Shown: piece by piece, positions 20,930 to 31,375 of the stretch | How the letters are laid out: every line of letters starts with the position of its first letter | How positions within the stretch are numbered: the first letter of the stretch is position 1 | NCBI GenBank assembly: GCA_015680685.1 | Contig: MNCI01002763.1 | Coordinates: 107,588 to 145,157, forward strand | Direction of reading: 5' to 3' | From: Gnetum montanum | Lineage: Eukaryota > Streptophyta > Gnetopsida > Gnetales > Gnetaceae | DNA length: 37,570 nucleotides | Program-made: the position numbers and the translations under genes | The notes under the pieces: model-generated | Databases searched by the model: none | What the model was told of the DNA's origin: nothing | What the model saw: the letters and a program-made list of their open reading frames with translations, nothing else

Positions 20930-21361
20930 GATATTGGATATTAGAGTCACTTTGTCAGATATTAGACTCTTGGTAACCCTAGCAATCCTTAACGTTTGGT
21001 AACCCAGCAACATTATACATGTTTAGGATGTGCACAGAAAGTGAGATTACATACTTATATTAGGATAGTTAGTTATTGATCAATAATTATATTAAGTTAA
21101 ATTGATTATAAATTACGTTTTAACTTATTCTTAATTATAGAAAAATAAAATATAAAATAATAAAAATCATGTGCCTCAATTATACTTAACCATATAATTA
21201 AGCTCCATAAGTATAGTTGAGAAGACAATGATTGTCATGATTAGATTTCACATCCTGGAACTAGTGTACTTAAGAACTTAAGATCTATAGAATTTGACCA
21301 AATCATGCGTGAACGCTTGTGATTTGTATGGTTGGGCGTAGGGATACCTTGTCGCTCATCA
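20930..21361 (+). repeat. Element D 5' LTR remnant
   Basis: The last 430 bases or so of an Athila-type LTR. It resembles 35600-36078 (the segments GGTAACCCTAG and TAGGATAGTTAGTTATT are shared) and ends CGCTCATCA directly before a PBS. The U3 and TATA part is missing: the sequence joins element C's broken protease near 20907. The 5' boundary is approximate. Confidence 0.68.
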
Positions 21362-21362
21362 T

Positions 21363-21380
21363 TGGCACCATTACTAAGGA
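21363..21380 (+). promoter_or_regulatory. Element D primer-binding site, decayed
   Basis: TGGCACCATTACTAAGGA lies one base after the LTR end CTCATCA. The first seven bases match element A's PBS. Further in, most differences are transitions. tRNA-Asp type. Confidence 0.72.
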
Positions 21381-21589
21381 CTTTTAGTTGTTATGTGCAT
21401 TATCTAGGATTGAGTGAAAATTATTCAAAATCATTGAAATGAACCCTAGAGTCATATCATAATTTAAAATAACTACAATAATTTTAAAAAGCACACTACA
21501 TTTTTATTTCTCTAAGATAAGACATCTTCTTCTAATAGAAGTACTTCTCTACCCAAGTTTGACAGAGTACATTAGCATGTGCCCCAACA

Positions 21590-23940
21590 ATACAGAGTAC
21601 ATCAGCATGTACCAAATTTTACCTTCATCTTACACCAGCATAAATAGATGTGGTGGTGCAACATCATGTTGCCACCCAATCTATCCATTCCTGCAATGCT
21701 CCAACAAACTCTTCTAAGTTTGGGATCTAGGGACTTCATGCTAAATATGTTATATAGGATAGTGACACCAAGGATTATTATCTCACTGAGGCATAACATC
21801 TAAGGAATTGATAGCTAGAACAATGCTATGAATCTATGAAGGGGAAGTGGTTCAATGATTTTCCATACTTGTTGTACCAAAAAGGTGGTGGAGAACCTTT
21901 CTCTAGGAGTTTTTCATTTAGTAAAATTTCTCTCTTTGACTTTGATGAAGGAGGTTTAAACCAGAATGTACAATCCATGATTCAAAATCTTGGTTCTGGA
22001 AAGAATGGGTCCAATGACAAAGGAGGATTCAAGGAGAAGATTTAGGATAGGGATGTAGAAAAGAAATAAGATCGTGATCATGGCCACAGTCACCAAAGAG
22101 GGGGCAATAGGCATTATGATGATGCTAGTTCTCTTTCTTCTTTACCTTCATCATAATCTTCTTCCTTTTCTTGCTTTGATCATAACCATAGGGGGCATGA
22201 TTATGATGGAGGTGGTTGATGGAATAGAGATGATCAAAGGGACTATTGGGCAAGTCAAGACCAAGGGCGTAGGCATTCAAGAGATACTTGTCACCATGAA
22301 CAAAGGGGTACCAAAGGGCATCATAGGCACCAAAATCATGGCCTTGATGAGCCTTTTCTTACTATCTGGAGTATGCTAAACATTGTAGAGGTAGTAAGAA
22401 TTCCCAGAAGGTACATTAAGGATAGTTGGATCAAGAGATTAGATATGAACAATATCCCTAGATATAAAGGGGGATATAACTCAGATCCAAAGAACCATCT
22501 CCAAGCTTTCTGCAATGCATGTGCCTTGAAAAATATAGAAAATGAGTGGCAAAAGCTTAAGTTATTTCCCAGGACACTCATTAAAAAAGTAGAAAACTAG
22601 TATTGGTCCTTAGAACTAGAATCTATGAAATGGTGGAGCACAATGCTTGAGCTATTCATTGACAAGTATCAAGTGTACTCCCGAGTGTCCAACTTGAGGA
22701 AGCAAATCCAAGGATGGAAACAAGGAATACATGAACCCTTAGATGCCACCATGGGCCAATACTATTCCTTATTACACATATATCTAGGCTATGATTATTC
22801 TCAACTAGAGTAACTTCGCCACAACGTAGATGGGCTTTGATTAGAAATGAGAACTCTTAATGTCTATGCCCAAGGGTGATTGTCAGAATCAAAGCCCATT
22901 AGATCCAAAGGTTAATTAAGTAGATAGTGAAAGAGGAAGGAGAATTAAGGAAACAAGAAAGTGTAGAAGAGTACAACCACAATTCTTCCATTTATAAGAG
23001 GGAGGTTTGATTCTATGACAGTGAGGAAGAATCAACACTTGATGAGGTAGTGAACTAGAAAACCTTACTACTTCAAAACTTAACCTCTAAAATTTTAGCA
23101 AAGGTTCATCAGTTATGGGACTCCATGGATAGTCAATTGCAAGCTATCTTGAAAATTGCTAAAGAGTCCAAAGAACAAGGTAGTGATCGTGATCAGAGGA
23201 AACGTAAGGAAACTGAACGTGCCAATCAAAGAGTTAGGGGTAAGATTGCTGCAATAGAGGAAGTTGCAATTAGATGATGATGGTGGATGTGACATCTATC
23301 ATTATGAACATCCTAAGAGATATTACCCTATTGTGCCACACTTACAAGAGTCTGGGATGTACACTTTGAATCCATGACTAGCATAAAGACAAACACCTAG
23401 AAGATTGGCTTATCCTCAAGGAAATTCTAGATAGTTCCATTATCAATAATAGTATTATCCAAATGGAATTCCATTGCAACCATATGAGAAATATTAATAG
23501 TGGCAACAACCACAGTCATGGGTGTTGGCATTCCCAAGGTAATAATACCCTAATAGACAACCTGATCCATATGGGTATTACATTCAGCAACCCTTGTCTC
23601 CATATGACTCTTCTAGTCACATTTCTAATTTACAACCTCACTACTACCCTCTTGCTTATTATCGAACTCATTCTCCACTTTCAAGGAGGGATACCACCTT
23701 TTACCCTTATCCTTCTTTTATTCCTACACATCTTCGTCCATCCTCAACACAGCTACTACTTGCTCCATCTATGTAGGGTAAACTTGTAAATAAACCACAA
23801 CAATGTAATTCCACTAGGGGCATTAATCTACAACCAATTCATCAACCAAGTGGTTTGAACACTCGATCTAAGAAAAGACCTTTCTTCCAATCCAATAGTT
23901 CGCCTAAGCCATCATATACACATGCAGTTGGAAATCTTGT
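21590..23940 (+). pseudogene. Element D gag
   Basis: The N-terminal segment is recognisable as PNFTFILHQ (about 21611-21640) after an unusual 30-bp local repeat. A His/Asp/Arg/Ser-rich stretch (22040-22330) precedes the gag core: 22433-22813 reads RLDMNNIPRYKGGYN, LQAFCNACALKNIENEWQ, KWWSTMLELFIDKY, then PLDATMGQYYSLLH. A charged region with YNHNS-like and REV-like pieces (22900-23260) and a Gln/Pro/Tyr-rich tail (23460-23780) follow, as in element A. The stops at 22597 and 22811 sit where A has Ser or Gln. No zinc knuckle. The ATG of the original start is not identifiable. Confidence 0.75.
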
Positions 23941-24099
23941 TTCTCCATCTCCCTCTGTACCTAATATCTTTGAGTTCCCTTCAAACCAAATACTACCCAG
24001 GATTCATAATATTATGCTTATTCATACCGTATCTAATTAGATCTGTGCTAGCAACCTTCCTAGGAAATTAGTAGATCCTAGGAGTCCTTTTATATATTT

Positions 24100-24454
24100 G
24101 TAGATTGCTAAGAATGGAATATGTAAAGATTTTCTTGATTTAGGTTCTAGTGTCAACCTCATTTCTCATGAGATGTATACTGCATGGAAGCTACCTCCTC
24201 TCAAGAAGAGAAATATCATATTAGAATTGGTAGACCAATCCATCATTGTTCCATTGGGACTAGTAGAGGACATTGTGACCACTATGTCTAGGTGGTCTTA
24301 TCCTATTGATTTCCTAGTAATTAAGGTGGAGAACTACAAGGGGAACTTCCCAATCATCATGGGAAGGGCATGGCTAAGCACTATTGATGCAAGAATGGGC
24401 ATCAAAGATCTTGCCATGGAAATATCTAAAGAAAAATGCATTTGGAAAGATTGA
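24100..24454 (+). pseudogene. Element D aspartic protease
   Basis: The active-site segment reads FLDLGSSVNLIS (Asp codon 24137-24139). Compared with element A's LLDSGSEVNLIS, the Ser after the catalytic Asp has become Leu by one C-to-T change (TCA to TTA). The following open frame, 24173-24454, carries AWKLPPLKKRNIILELVDQS and PIIMGRAWLSTIDARMG. It ends at a stop, and the link to RT is broken in several frames. Confidence 0.75.
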
Positions 24455-24699
24455 GAAGAAGTGATTTCTATGCATCATGTACAATGATACAAGGTGTAAT
24501 TATGTGCAGAAACTCTAGTTTGTTAAATAAGCATCCATTTCTACATACAAGTAGTGTGAATCTAAAGTAGATATTCAAAGGTGTTTGTACGTAGCAACCA
24601 TAAAACAAGAGGGCACCCAGTTGCTGACTGCTAATTTTGAAAGTAGTACACTTTGCATGGAGCCTATTAAGAGCCTAACATGTGCATATGTAGGAGGCA

Positions 24700-25720
24700 T
24701 GGATGAACTAAAGTAAGCTCATCACCAACTCTCTGATAATGCAAATGATGATACCTATTGGGGAAAATTGGAAATTCCTAAAACATTTAAGCAAGAGCCC
24801 CTTGAATTAAAAACTTTACCTGCTAGCATGGAATATCTATTTTTAAAAAATTGAAAGTCGGTAATAATCAATGCAAATCTTGCTCCAAAACAAAAATAGA
24901 TGCTATAAAATGCAATTGAAAAATGGTTAACAACCTTTACTTGGTCATATCTTGAACTCACAAATATTGATCCTAGGATATGCCAACATTGTATCTACAT
25001 CGATTTGGCCATGAAGTCAAATAGGTAGCCACACAGACAATTAAACCCCAAACTGAAGTGGATTGTCAAGGAGGAAATTGAACAACTCCTCAAGGTAGGG
25101 TTTATCTATCCCATTATGGATAGCGAGTGAGTTAGTCCACTCATGATTGTGCTAAAGAAATATGGTAAGTGACAAGTCTACATCGATTTTTAGCTACTGA
25201 ATATGGCAACATTCAAGGACCAATTTCCATTGTCATTCATTGATCAGGTGTTAGACACAATATTTGGGCATTTTTTTATAGTTTTCTAGATGGTTATAGT
25301 GGCTATAACCAAATCCAGATCATGCTAGAGGACTAGGCTAACATTCATGAGTCCTTGGGGGACCTTTGCATACTACAAGATGCCTTTTTATTTATGCAAT
25401 GCCCTAACTACATTCCAATGTTTGGTCCTTAACATTTTTCAACAGTAGATAGGTAGTGGTGTGAAGGTCTTTATGGATGATTTCTCCACCTATGGAGCTA
25501 CATTTGAGCAAGCCCTAGACCACCTTGACTAAGTATTGAAAAGATGTGTTGAAAAAAACCTTAGGCTCAATTAGCAAAAGAGTTATCTAATGGTCCAAAA
25601 GGGCATTGTATTAGGGCATAAAATATCACAAGTAGGAATTGAGGTCAACCTTAAAAAAATAAGGATCATCTAAGGAATAATCCACCAACTAGAAACTGTC
25701 AAAGATGTTCAGTCATTCCT
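24700..25720 (+). pseudogene. Element D reverse transcriptase and upstream linker
   Basis: After a linker matching A's WGKLEIPKEFRQEPLDLK region (24755-24830), RT blocks appear across frames: FLDGYSGYNQIQI (about 25281-25320) and the catalytic FMDDFSTYGATFEQ (FMDD at 25470-25481), which is intact here, unlike in element A. Then KGIVLGHKIS-like sequence (about 25600) and the connection region follow. Stops and small shifts are frequent (for example 25139, 25289, 25335). The palm motif shows that the ancestral family was active. Confidence 0.78.
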
Positions 25721-25899
25721 TGAACACATTGGCTACTACTGGTGGTTCATAGAAAATTTTTCTAAGATCACAAAATCGTTGGTTGAGCTGACAAAGAAAG
25801 ATGCTCTAATTTTTTGGACCACAAAATGTGAAAAAGAATTACAGCAACTAAAGGAGAAACTCATAGAAACTCCAATTCTATAGGCACTCAACTAGTCTA

Positions 25900-26275
25900 G
25901 ACCATTTCATGTTATGACGAATGCATCAAACTACACCTTGGGAGCTGTGCTTACACAATTGGATGATAAGAAATGTTCACATTACATCCACTATGCAAGA
26001 TGAAGCATTGTGGATGCACAACTAAACTACACCACCACATAAAAAGAATTAATGGCAGTGGTGTTTGTTATGAAAAATTTTAGGCATTATGTGCTTGGAT
26101 ATAAAGTGTTTGTATACATAGATCATAGCATCATTCACTTCCTAATGAACAAGCCAATGGTGAGCCCTTATGTCATATAGTAGCTAGTGATCTTATAGGA
26201 ATTTGATCTTATGATGGTAGATCGAAATAGAATTGAGAATGTGGTTGCTAACCACTTGTGTTGGTTATGATGGGA
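25900..26275 (+). pseudogene. Element D RNase H domain
   Basis: Read in one frame: MTNASNYTLGAVLTQLDD (first Asp changed to Asn by GAT/GAC to AAT near 25918), LNYTTT, stop, KELMAVVFVM (Glu kept), FRHYVLGYKVFVYIDHSIIH (Asp kept), LMNKPMVSP. It is collinear with element A's RNase H at 2345-1960. A stop lies before KEL at about 26039. Confidence 0.75.
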
Positions 26276-26620
26276 CAACAAAGAGGATGAAAGTCCACTA
26301 TCTGATCTATTTCTTGATGAACTTCTATTTGCTAGGGCTATAACTAAATAATTTCCCACTGAGCCTAAATGGTACGATGGCATTCTCACCTATCTTCTCA
26401 CTCAAGAGATGCCACAAGAGTTGGACCACCAAGAGAAACAATAGTTTCTACACTAGGTAAAACACTTAATGGAGATCAACGGAGACCTCTACAAGGTGTG
26501 TGTTGATGGCTTGGTTCGCTGGTGTGTCCTTGATCTTGATCAATTTCATGTTCTCTAGCATGCTCATGAGGGTCCTTGTGGGGGCCACTATGCTAAGAGA
26601 TGCACAACTATTAAAATTTT

Positions 26621-26698
26621 AATATGTCCTTTCTTGTGAACCTTGCCAACGAGATGCTCACCAATATGTCCACTCTTGTGAACCCTACCAATAGGATG
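26621..26698 (+). repeat. Local 36-bp direct repeat in element D integrase
   Basis: 26621-26656 and 26663-26698 both read AATATGTCC, then CTTGTGAACC, then a CCAA block, with a 42-bp period. Element A's equivalent (about 1530-1625, minus) has only one such unit. It replaces part of the zinc-binding region and lies next to the assembly gap, so an assembly artefact is possible. Confidence 0.55.
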
Positions 26699-26727
26699 GT
26701 GGAATGACTGCTCGAATGGAGGGACCT

Positions 26728-26814
26728 NNNNNNNNNNNNNNNNNNNNNNNNNNNNNNNNNNNNNNNNNNNNNNNNNNNNNNNNNNNNNNNNNNNNNNNNN
26801 NNNNNNNNNNNNNN
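26728..26814. other. Assembly gap (87 N)
   Basis: A run of 87 undetermined bases within element D's integrase. Coding sequence on both sides matches one integrase: WIQPLEP follows just after it, as in element A. Open frames that span the Ns have no meaning. Confidence 0.98.
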
Positions 26815-27430
26815 AGTGGATCCAACCATTGGAACCCTTCAACATCTAGGGCATCAATTTCATGGGTCCCATCACATCCATGTCAAATGGAAAGGTGTAC
26901 ATCATAGTCATTGTTGACTATTGCACAAAATGGATAAAAGTAGCAACCATGATCGACTGTACATCTTCTACTGCTACTTGGTTTGTACAAAAAAATGTTG
27001 TAAATAGGTTTGGTGTGCCATGTGCATTAATTTCTGACAATGGAACCCACTTTATAGGCATTACCTTTTGAAATATTATGCAATGCTTGGGGGTTGAACA
27101 TAAATTGACAACACCCTACCACCCTTAAGCCAATGTTCAAGCTAAGATTACAAATAGGGAAATCACAAAGATACTAACGAGAACTATTAGTAATTATAGA
27201 AAAGACTAGAGCACAAAACTCAATGATGTCATCTGGGCCTACCACTTAACGTGGAAACTTCCTATAGGCTATTCTCTCTATAAGTTGATGTACAGGAAAT
27301 TACCAACACTTCCTATTCAATCTAAGCTCTGTATACTTTCAATAGCTTGTGATCTTGACCTTGACTTAAGTCTAGCACAAAAAGAAAGATTAATGAATCT
27401 CAACTTGCTAAATGAAAATTGATTGGTGGC

Positions 27431-27435
27431 CCTAT
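27431..27435. repeat. Target-site duplication, left copy, of solo LTR
   Basis: CCTAT. The right copy is CCTGT (28348-28352). Element A's intact integrase reads CTCTGTCATC here, so CCTGT is the original form. Confidence 0.75.
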
Positions 27436-27460
27436 TGATGAGATGCAATTCGCATGAGTC

Positions 27461-27549
27461 ACAATATCGCGTAAGCGATATCGCATCCCTTGTAATATCT
27501 TGTATGCAATATCGCGTCGTCCCCTACGATATCGCGTATGAGATATCAC
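27461..27549 (+). promoter_or_regulatory. Three palindrome pairs in solo LTR U3
   Basis: Copies or decayed copies of GCGATATCGC begin at 27461, 27475, 27492, 27506, 27526 and 27540, so within each pair the starts are 14 bp apart. Only the 27475 copy is perfect; the others carry changes mainly at CpG. They lie directly upstream of the TATA box at 27565. Confidence 0.62.
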
Positions 27550-27564
27550 GGTCCGCCACCATAT

Positions 27565-27573
27565 CTATAAATA
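27565..27573 (+). promoter_or_regulatory. TATA box of solo LTR
   Basis: CTATAAATA, about 16 bases after the last palindrome and followed by AGAGGTGGCTCTCCC, as in element A's LTR. Confidence 0.7.
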
Positions 27574-28347
27574 AGAGGTGGCTCTCCCTTGTTTCCCAAT
27601 CCTAGGCTAAATAGTAGGGAAACTTTGGCAGATTGATCACTCCAAAGATAGAATATTTTCCATGTGCCCGCAGTAGGAGTCCTAAAGTGAACAGATCTTT
27701 ATTCGAGCAACATTGTACCTGAACACAAGTTGTGTATGGCAATAAAGACAAGCTTCTTGGATAAACCTTGCAGTGCATGGAATAGGATTTTATTATTGTT
27801 ATTTATTACCTATTATTTACTATTTTCCTCTCTCACCCTTATCTCCTAGTAACGCGGAATGAGTACGACTTGATTACGAGCATTTAAGGATGTGCACGGA
27901 TAATCAAGAAACGGATGCTCATTGTGCTTAGGCTAGTTAAGTGCCTCAGTATGACCACTTCGAGCATGTGCATTACACGTGGTGATCCCAGCAACGATTA
28001 GCGTTTGGTAGCTGCGGTTGCATCGGTTCAAGGTGTGTACAGTAAGTTGGAACGGATGCTGATGCTAGGTAATTTAGACTTAGGTCATTAGTTAGAGTTA
28101 GTTAGTTTCTCAACCCTTCACCTCAATAGCATAGGAAGAAAAACATTAAAAGATATAAAAATCATATACCTCAGACTTACTTAATGATACACCATGACAA
28201 CTACAAGTAAGTCTGGGAAGACAACGAACAATTAACCCTAAGTGTTCCATGGGGCGTGTAGGCACTTAGTCTGCAGAGTTCGACCAGATTGCACGTGCTA
28301 CACTCGTATTCATATGGTTGAGTGTAGGGGTATCTCACCACTCATCA

Positions 28348-28651
28348 CCTGTCATCTAATGAGTTGCACAAGGCATTTAACAAAAAGAGCCATGATCTTA
28401 AAATTAGGAAAGTCAAATTTCAACTAGGAGATAAGGTCCTCTACTGAAACCCCACACATGTACCTCAATTAACTAAGTTCTAGACATTGTGGAAAGTACC
28501 TTATATAATTTACAAAAAATTTTCTTTTAGGGCCATGATGATCTACGAACCTAAGAGCCTAAACAAGAAATAGTTGGTCCACATACAACAAGTCAAACCT
28601 TTCCACGAACTTAAGAAAGCTAGTGTAATAAATGCCTCATTGGATGGATAA
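28348..28651 (+). pseudogene. Element D integrase C-terminal part, right of solo LTR
   Basis: Continues the interrupted gene: LSSNELHKAFNKKSHDL, GDKVLYW-type block (stop for Trp near 28446), THVPQLTKF, then AMMIYEPKS and LVHIQQVKPFHE. Collinear with element A 930-640. It ends near a TAA at about 28650. Stops occur at 28446, 28471 and 28570. Confidence 0.82.
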
Positions 28652-29993
28652 CCATGCTTAATCTTTTAGATCTCCTCTTTTCAATTTAGTCATGAGGGAG
28701 ATGGCCATGCATGCTAACTATATAAGTGACTCCTTAATTTTTCATCTTTTTGTTTTATACCTTGTTATTTTTACAACTTTTTGTTTTACACATTCTTTAT
28801 CTTACACCTTTTTATTTTTACATTATTAATTTTTCAAAATTTTTATTTTTTTATTGCATCATTAGTATGTTTTATTTTTTTAAAATATTTTACAATTTTT
28901 ATATATTTTCCTTTATTTTTGATGTGATTTTCTTATTATGTTTTAATAATAACATGCTTTATTGCCAACTAGGTACAATGTGTTTGATTGATGTGAGCAT
29001 GTGCTATCTAGTTATTTGATTGTTAGAGTCTAGATTCTAGCTTTGAGTTTTGTTATGCATAACTCAAACATAATTTCTTTTTAACTCGAACATACTTTCT
29101 TTTTCATGAAATAGGTAGTGAGTCCATAACATCCACCCATCCACAAACTCTATGGTTTTCCTTGTTCTACAAGTGTGAGGTCTTTTTTTCATTAATAAAA
29201 CTTTAACAAACTTGTGACTTTGGTAGTTTCTAGATTTGGAAAGGATTCAAAGGTTTGAACAATGTGTGGATTCAAGGGGACTCAATACTCTTTATGCCTT
29301 TCTGCTTACTTGGGTGCATGTGTGTTTTCATGGATTTCTTACTATTCTGTGTTGACCAATAATAGGAAGTTGAATAAGTCTTTACATGGTGTGGTTCCCA
29401 TCATCAAAAAAAATTATGATGGGAATTTAAAACACATTCCTTAGATAAAATAAATAGGCTACAAGCATTGGTTATGGAACTAGAAAGACATGTTATCATG
29501 CCTAAAGATCCCCTCTAACTAAGGCCCTTCCTCACTTCCTACTTCTCTTTTTTTCTTAATAAGGAATAGTGGTTGTTCTATGTGTGCACTCTTGTGTCTC
29601 AGGGAGGTGGACTAGTCTTAGAATGGTGATGCGATATGACTAAACATGGTTGGTTTTGGTCTAGACTAAGGATAGATTTTATCAAGTCATTTAACCACAA
29701 AATTTACAAGGAACTTCATGTGACCTTAATTAGGAACTCCATTTCACTCTCTCTCTCTCTCTCATCCATCTATGCTTTCCATGTCTCACCTCACTGCTAG
29801 TGTCATGTTCTTGTTTGATGTTTCAAAATTCTTAGGTAGTTTCTTTCATGTTTTTGTACTTAACTTTCTGTAACCATTAATCATCCATGGGGCCCACAGA
29901 CTCCTTAATTTGAAGTTATGCAAAGGCAATAAAGGACATGTATCTGCTTTGGGGAGGATCCACTTGCATACATTTTGGTTAGGTTAGTTAAGT
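28499..29993 (+). repeat. Tandem duplication unit 1 (integrase end plus 3' UTR)
   Basis: Starts in the last part of integrase and runs through 3' non-coding sequence. It matches unit 2 at anchors 28531/30025 (GGCCATGA), 29114/30513 (GGTAGTGAGTCC), 29521/30885 (AAGG-CCTTCCT) and 29717/31081 (CATGTGACC), giving a period of 1494 falling to 1364 because of indels. It contains a (CT)8 microsatellite at 29747-29762. Small open frames here (28750-29019, 29262-29444) are not recognised. Confidence 0.75.
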
Positions 29994-31375
29994 TTTTTAT
30001 CATTCATACAACTTTTCCTTACCAGGCCATGACAATTTACCACATTTCAAATCCAAAGAAAATACTACTAGTCAACATCCAACAAATAAAGCCTTTCTTG
30101 AAACCTAACGTAACCAATGGCATTAACATCCCAACAAATGGATAGGTACATTCTATTTTTCGGAATTCCTTCTTTTAACTCAATCATGAGGAAGATGGCC
30201 ACCCATGTTAACATTATGTGCAAGCTATCCAATTTTTCAAGTTTTTATTTTGCATTGTTCTTCACATGTTCTCCATTTTCTTGAATATTTTATAAATTCT
30301 TTTATATATTTTACTTTGTTTGTGTTGTCTTATATGTTGTTTTATTTCGTTTTATTTTTTCCTACGAGATCTTGATTTTTTCTCCATAGCTACTACTACT
30401 ACTAAAAGTTAATTATTGTTGTGTTTAATGTTATGATTGATCATTAAATGATTAAATTTCATCTTTGAATTTTGTCTTTGACTAACAAATTGTTAAATTT
30501 CTGATGATATTAGGTAGTGAGTCCACAACATCAATCCATTCCATCAAACTCTATGAGGCTCTACATCAGGGAAGCATGAGGTCCTTCCACACTTAAAACT
30601 TAAAAGTAACCAATGATCTTGTTACTTAACAAACTCAAAAATGATCAAGTGGGAATGGACAAGGATGTGACTTCAAAGGGATTTGTCATATATGATTTTT
30701 TCCATTGTTCTTTCACTACTACTATCAACTATACCAGGAAGAATGTCTTTGCATGGTGTAGTTCCAATGATATAAAAAAAACATGGGAATTCAAAGCACA
30801 CTCCTCAGATGAATGACAAGCTCAAAGCACTAGTTATGGGGCTGGAAAGACATGTTACCCATGCTTGAAGGCACCTCTCTAACTAAGGTCCTTCCTATCT
30901 TCCTACTTCTCTTTTCTTCTTTTCTTAGAGTGATGCTTATCCTTCGGGAATTTTCATTACTTTTTTATTGCTAAAGGGTTAGGATATGCTAATGTGAAGT
31001 CACTAAACATGGATGGACTTGGTCTCAACTAAGGATGGTATGGTATCGAATCACCTTAACCACAAGTTTCTGAAGTACCTCATGTGACCAGAATGAGAAT
31101 CTCTTGCCAATATATATATATATATATATATCATCATCATCATCAACCACCTCATTACCTCATATCATGGTCAATTGATATGTCTGTTTTGGCATGTGGC
31201 ATAATCCTCTAATGATCCCTCATTTGGATTTTATTTTTAATTTCCATGACCATAACTCATCCTTAGTGCCTACGAACTCCTTAGGATGAAAGCATGCAAG
31301 GGCATTAATGACATAAGCTTGCTTTAGGAAGGACCCACTTACATACCCCTTGGTCTTTTCAAGTTAAATTTCCTA
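29994..31375 (+). repeat. Tandem duplication unit 2
   Basis: A second, diverged copy of 28499-29993, including a second integrase C-terminal remnant (TIYHISNPKK, LVNIQQIKPFLK at about 30030-30110). Where unit 1 has (CT)8, this copy has (TA)10 followed by (TCA)5 at 31111-31145. The long divergence implies an old duplication. Confidence 0.75.

Larger units (their letters stand above)
26560..27435 (+). pseudogene. Element D integrase, N-terminal and core part
   Basis: AHEGPCGGHYAKR (zinc-binding start) is followed by a disturbed segment with a 42-bp local repeat and an 87-base N gap (26728-26814). After the gap, WIQPLEPFNI and the core blocks MGPITSMSNGK, DYCTKWIKVA, FGVPCALISDNGTHF and TTPYHP are clear. 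The Glu block reads ANVQAKITN, with Lys in place of the catalytic Glu (GAG to AAG type change, near 27145). The stretch 26862-27071 is open. The gene is interrupted at 27435 by a solo LTR and resumes at 28348. Confidence 0.78.
27436..28347 (+). repeat. Solo LTR of element A family inside element D integrase
   Basis: A 912-bp LTR beginning TGATGAG and ending CTCATCA (7-bp perfect inverted ends), flanked by CCTAT/CCTGT. It is homologous throughout to element A's LTR (opposite strand) and to 36935-37570. No PBS or internal sequence follows. The integrase coding sequence resumes at 28348, with LSSNELHKA matching element A. It contains a TATA box (27565-27573), three pairs of palindromes (27461-27549) and one copy of the ~100-bp module (about 27848-27944). 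Confidence 0.9.

Noticed and set aside
23463-23789. 108-codon frame and its overlapping companion at 23594-23776
   Set aside because: They cover the Gln/Pro/Tyr-rich gag tail of element D in competing frames; homology to element A identifies it as gag, not a separate gene.
26588-26907. Open frames running through the N gap
   Set aside because: They are open only because undetermined bases cannot form stops; they carry no information.
28750-29019. 89-codon Phe/Leu-rich frame that looks like a membrane protein
   Set aside because: It comes from T-rich, low-complexity 3' non-coding sequence; unit 2 of the duplication does not preserve it.
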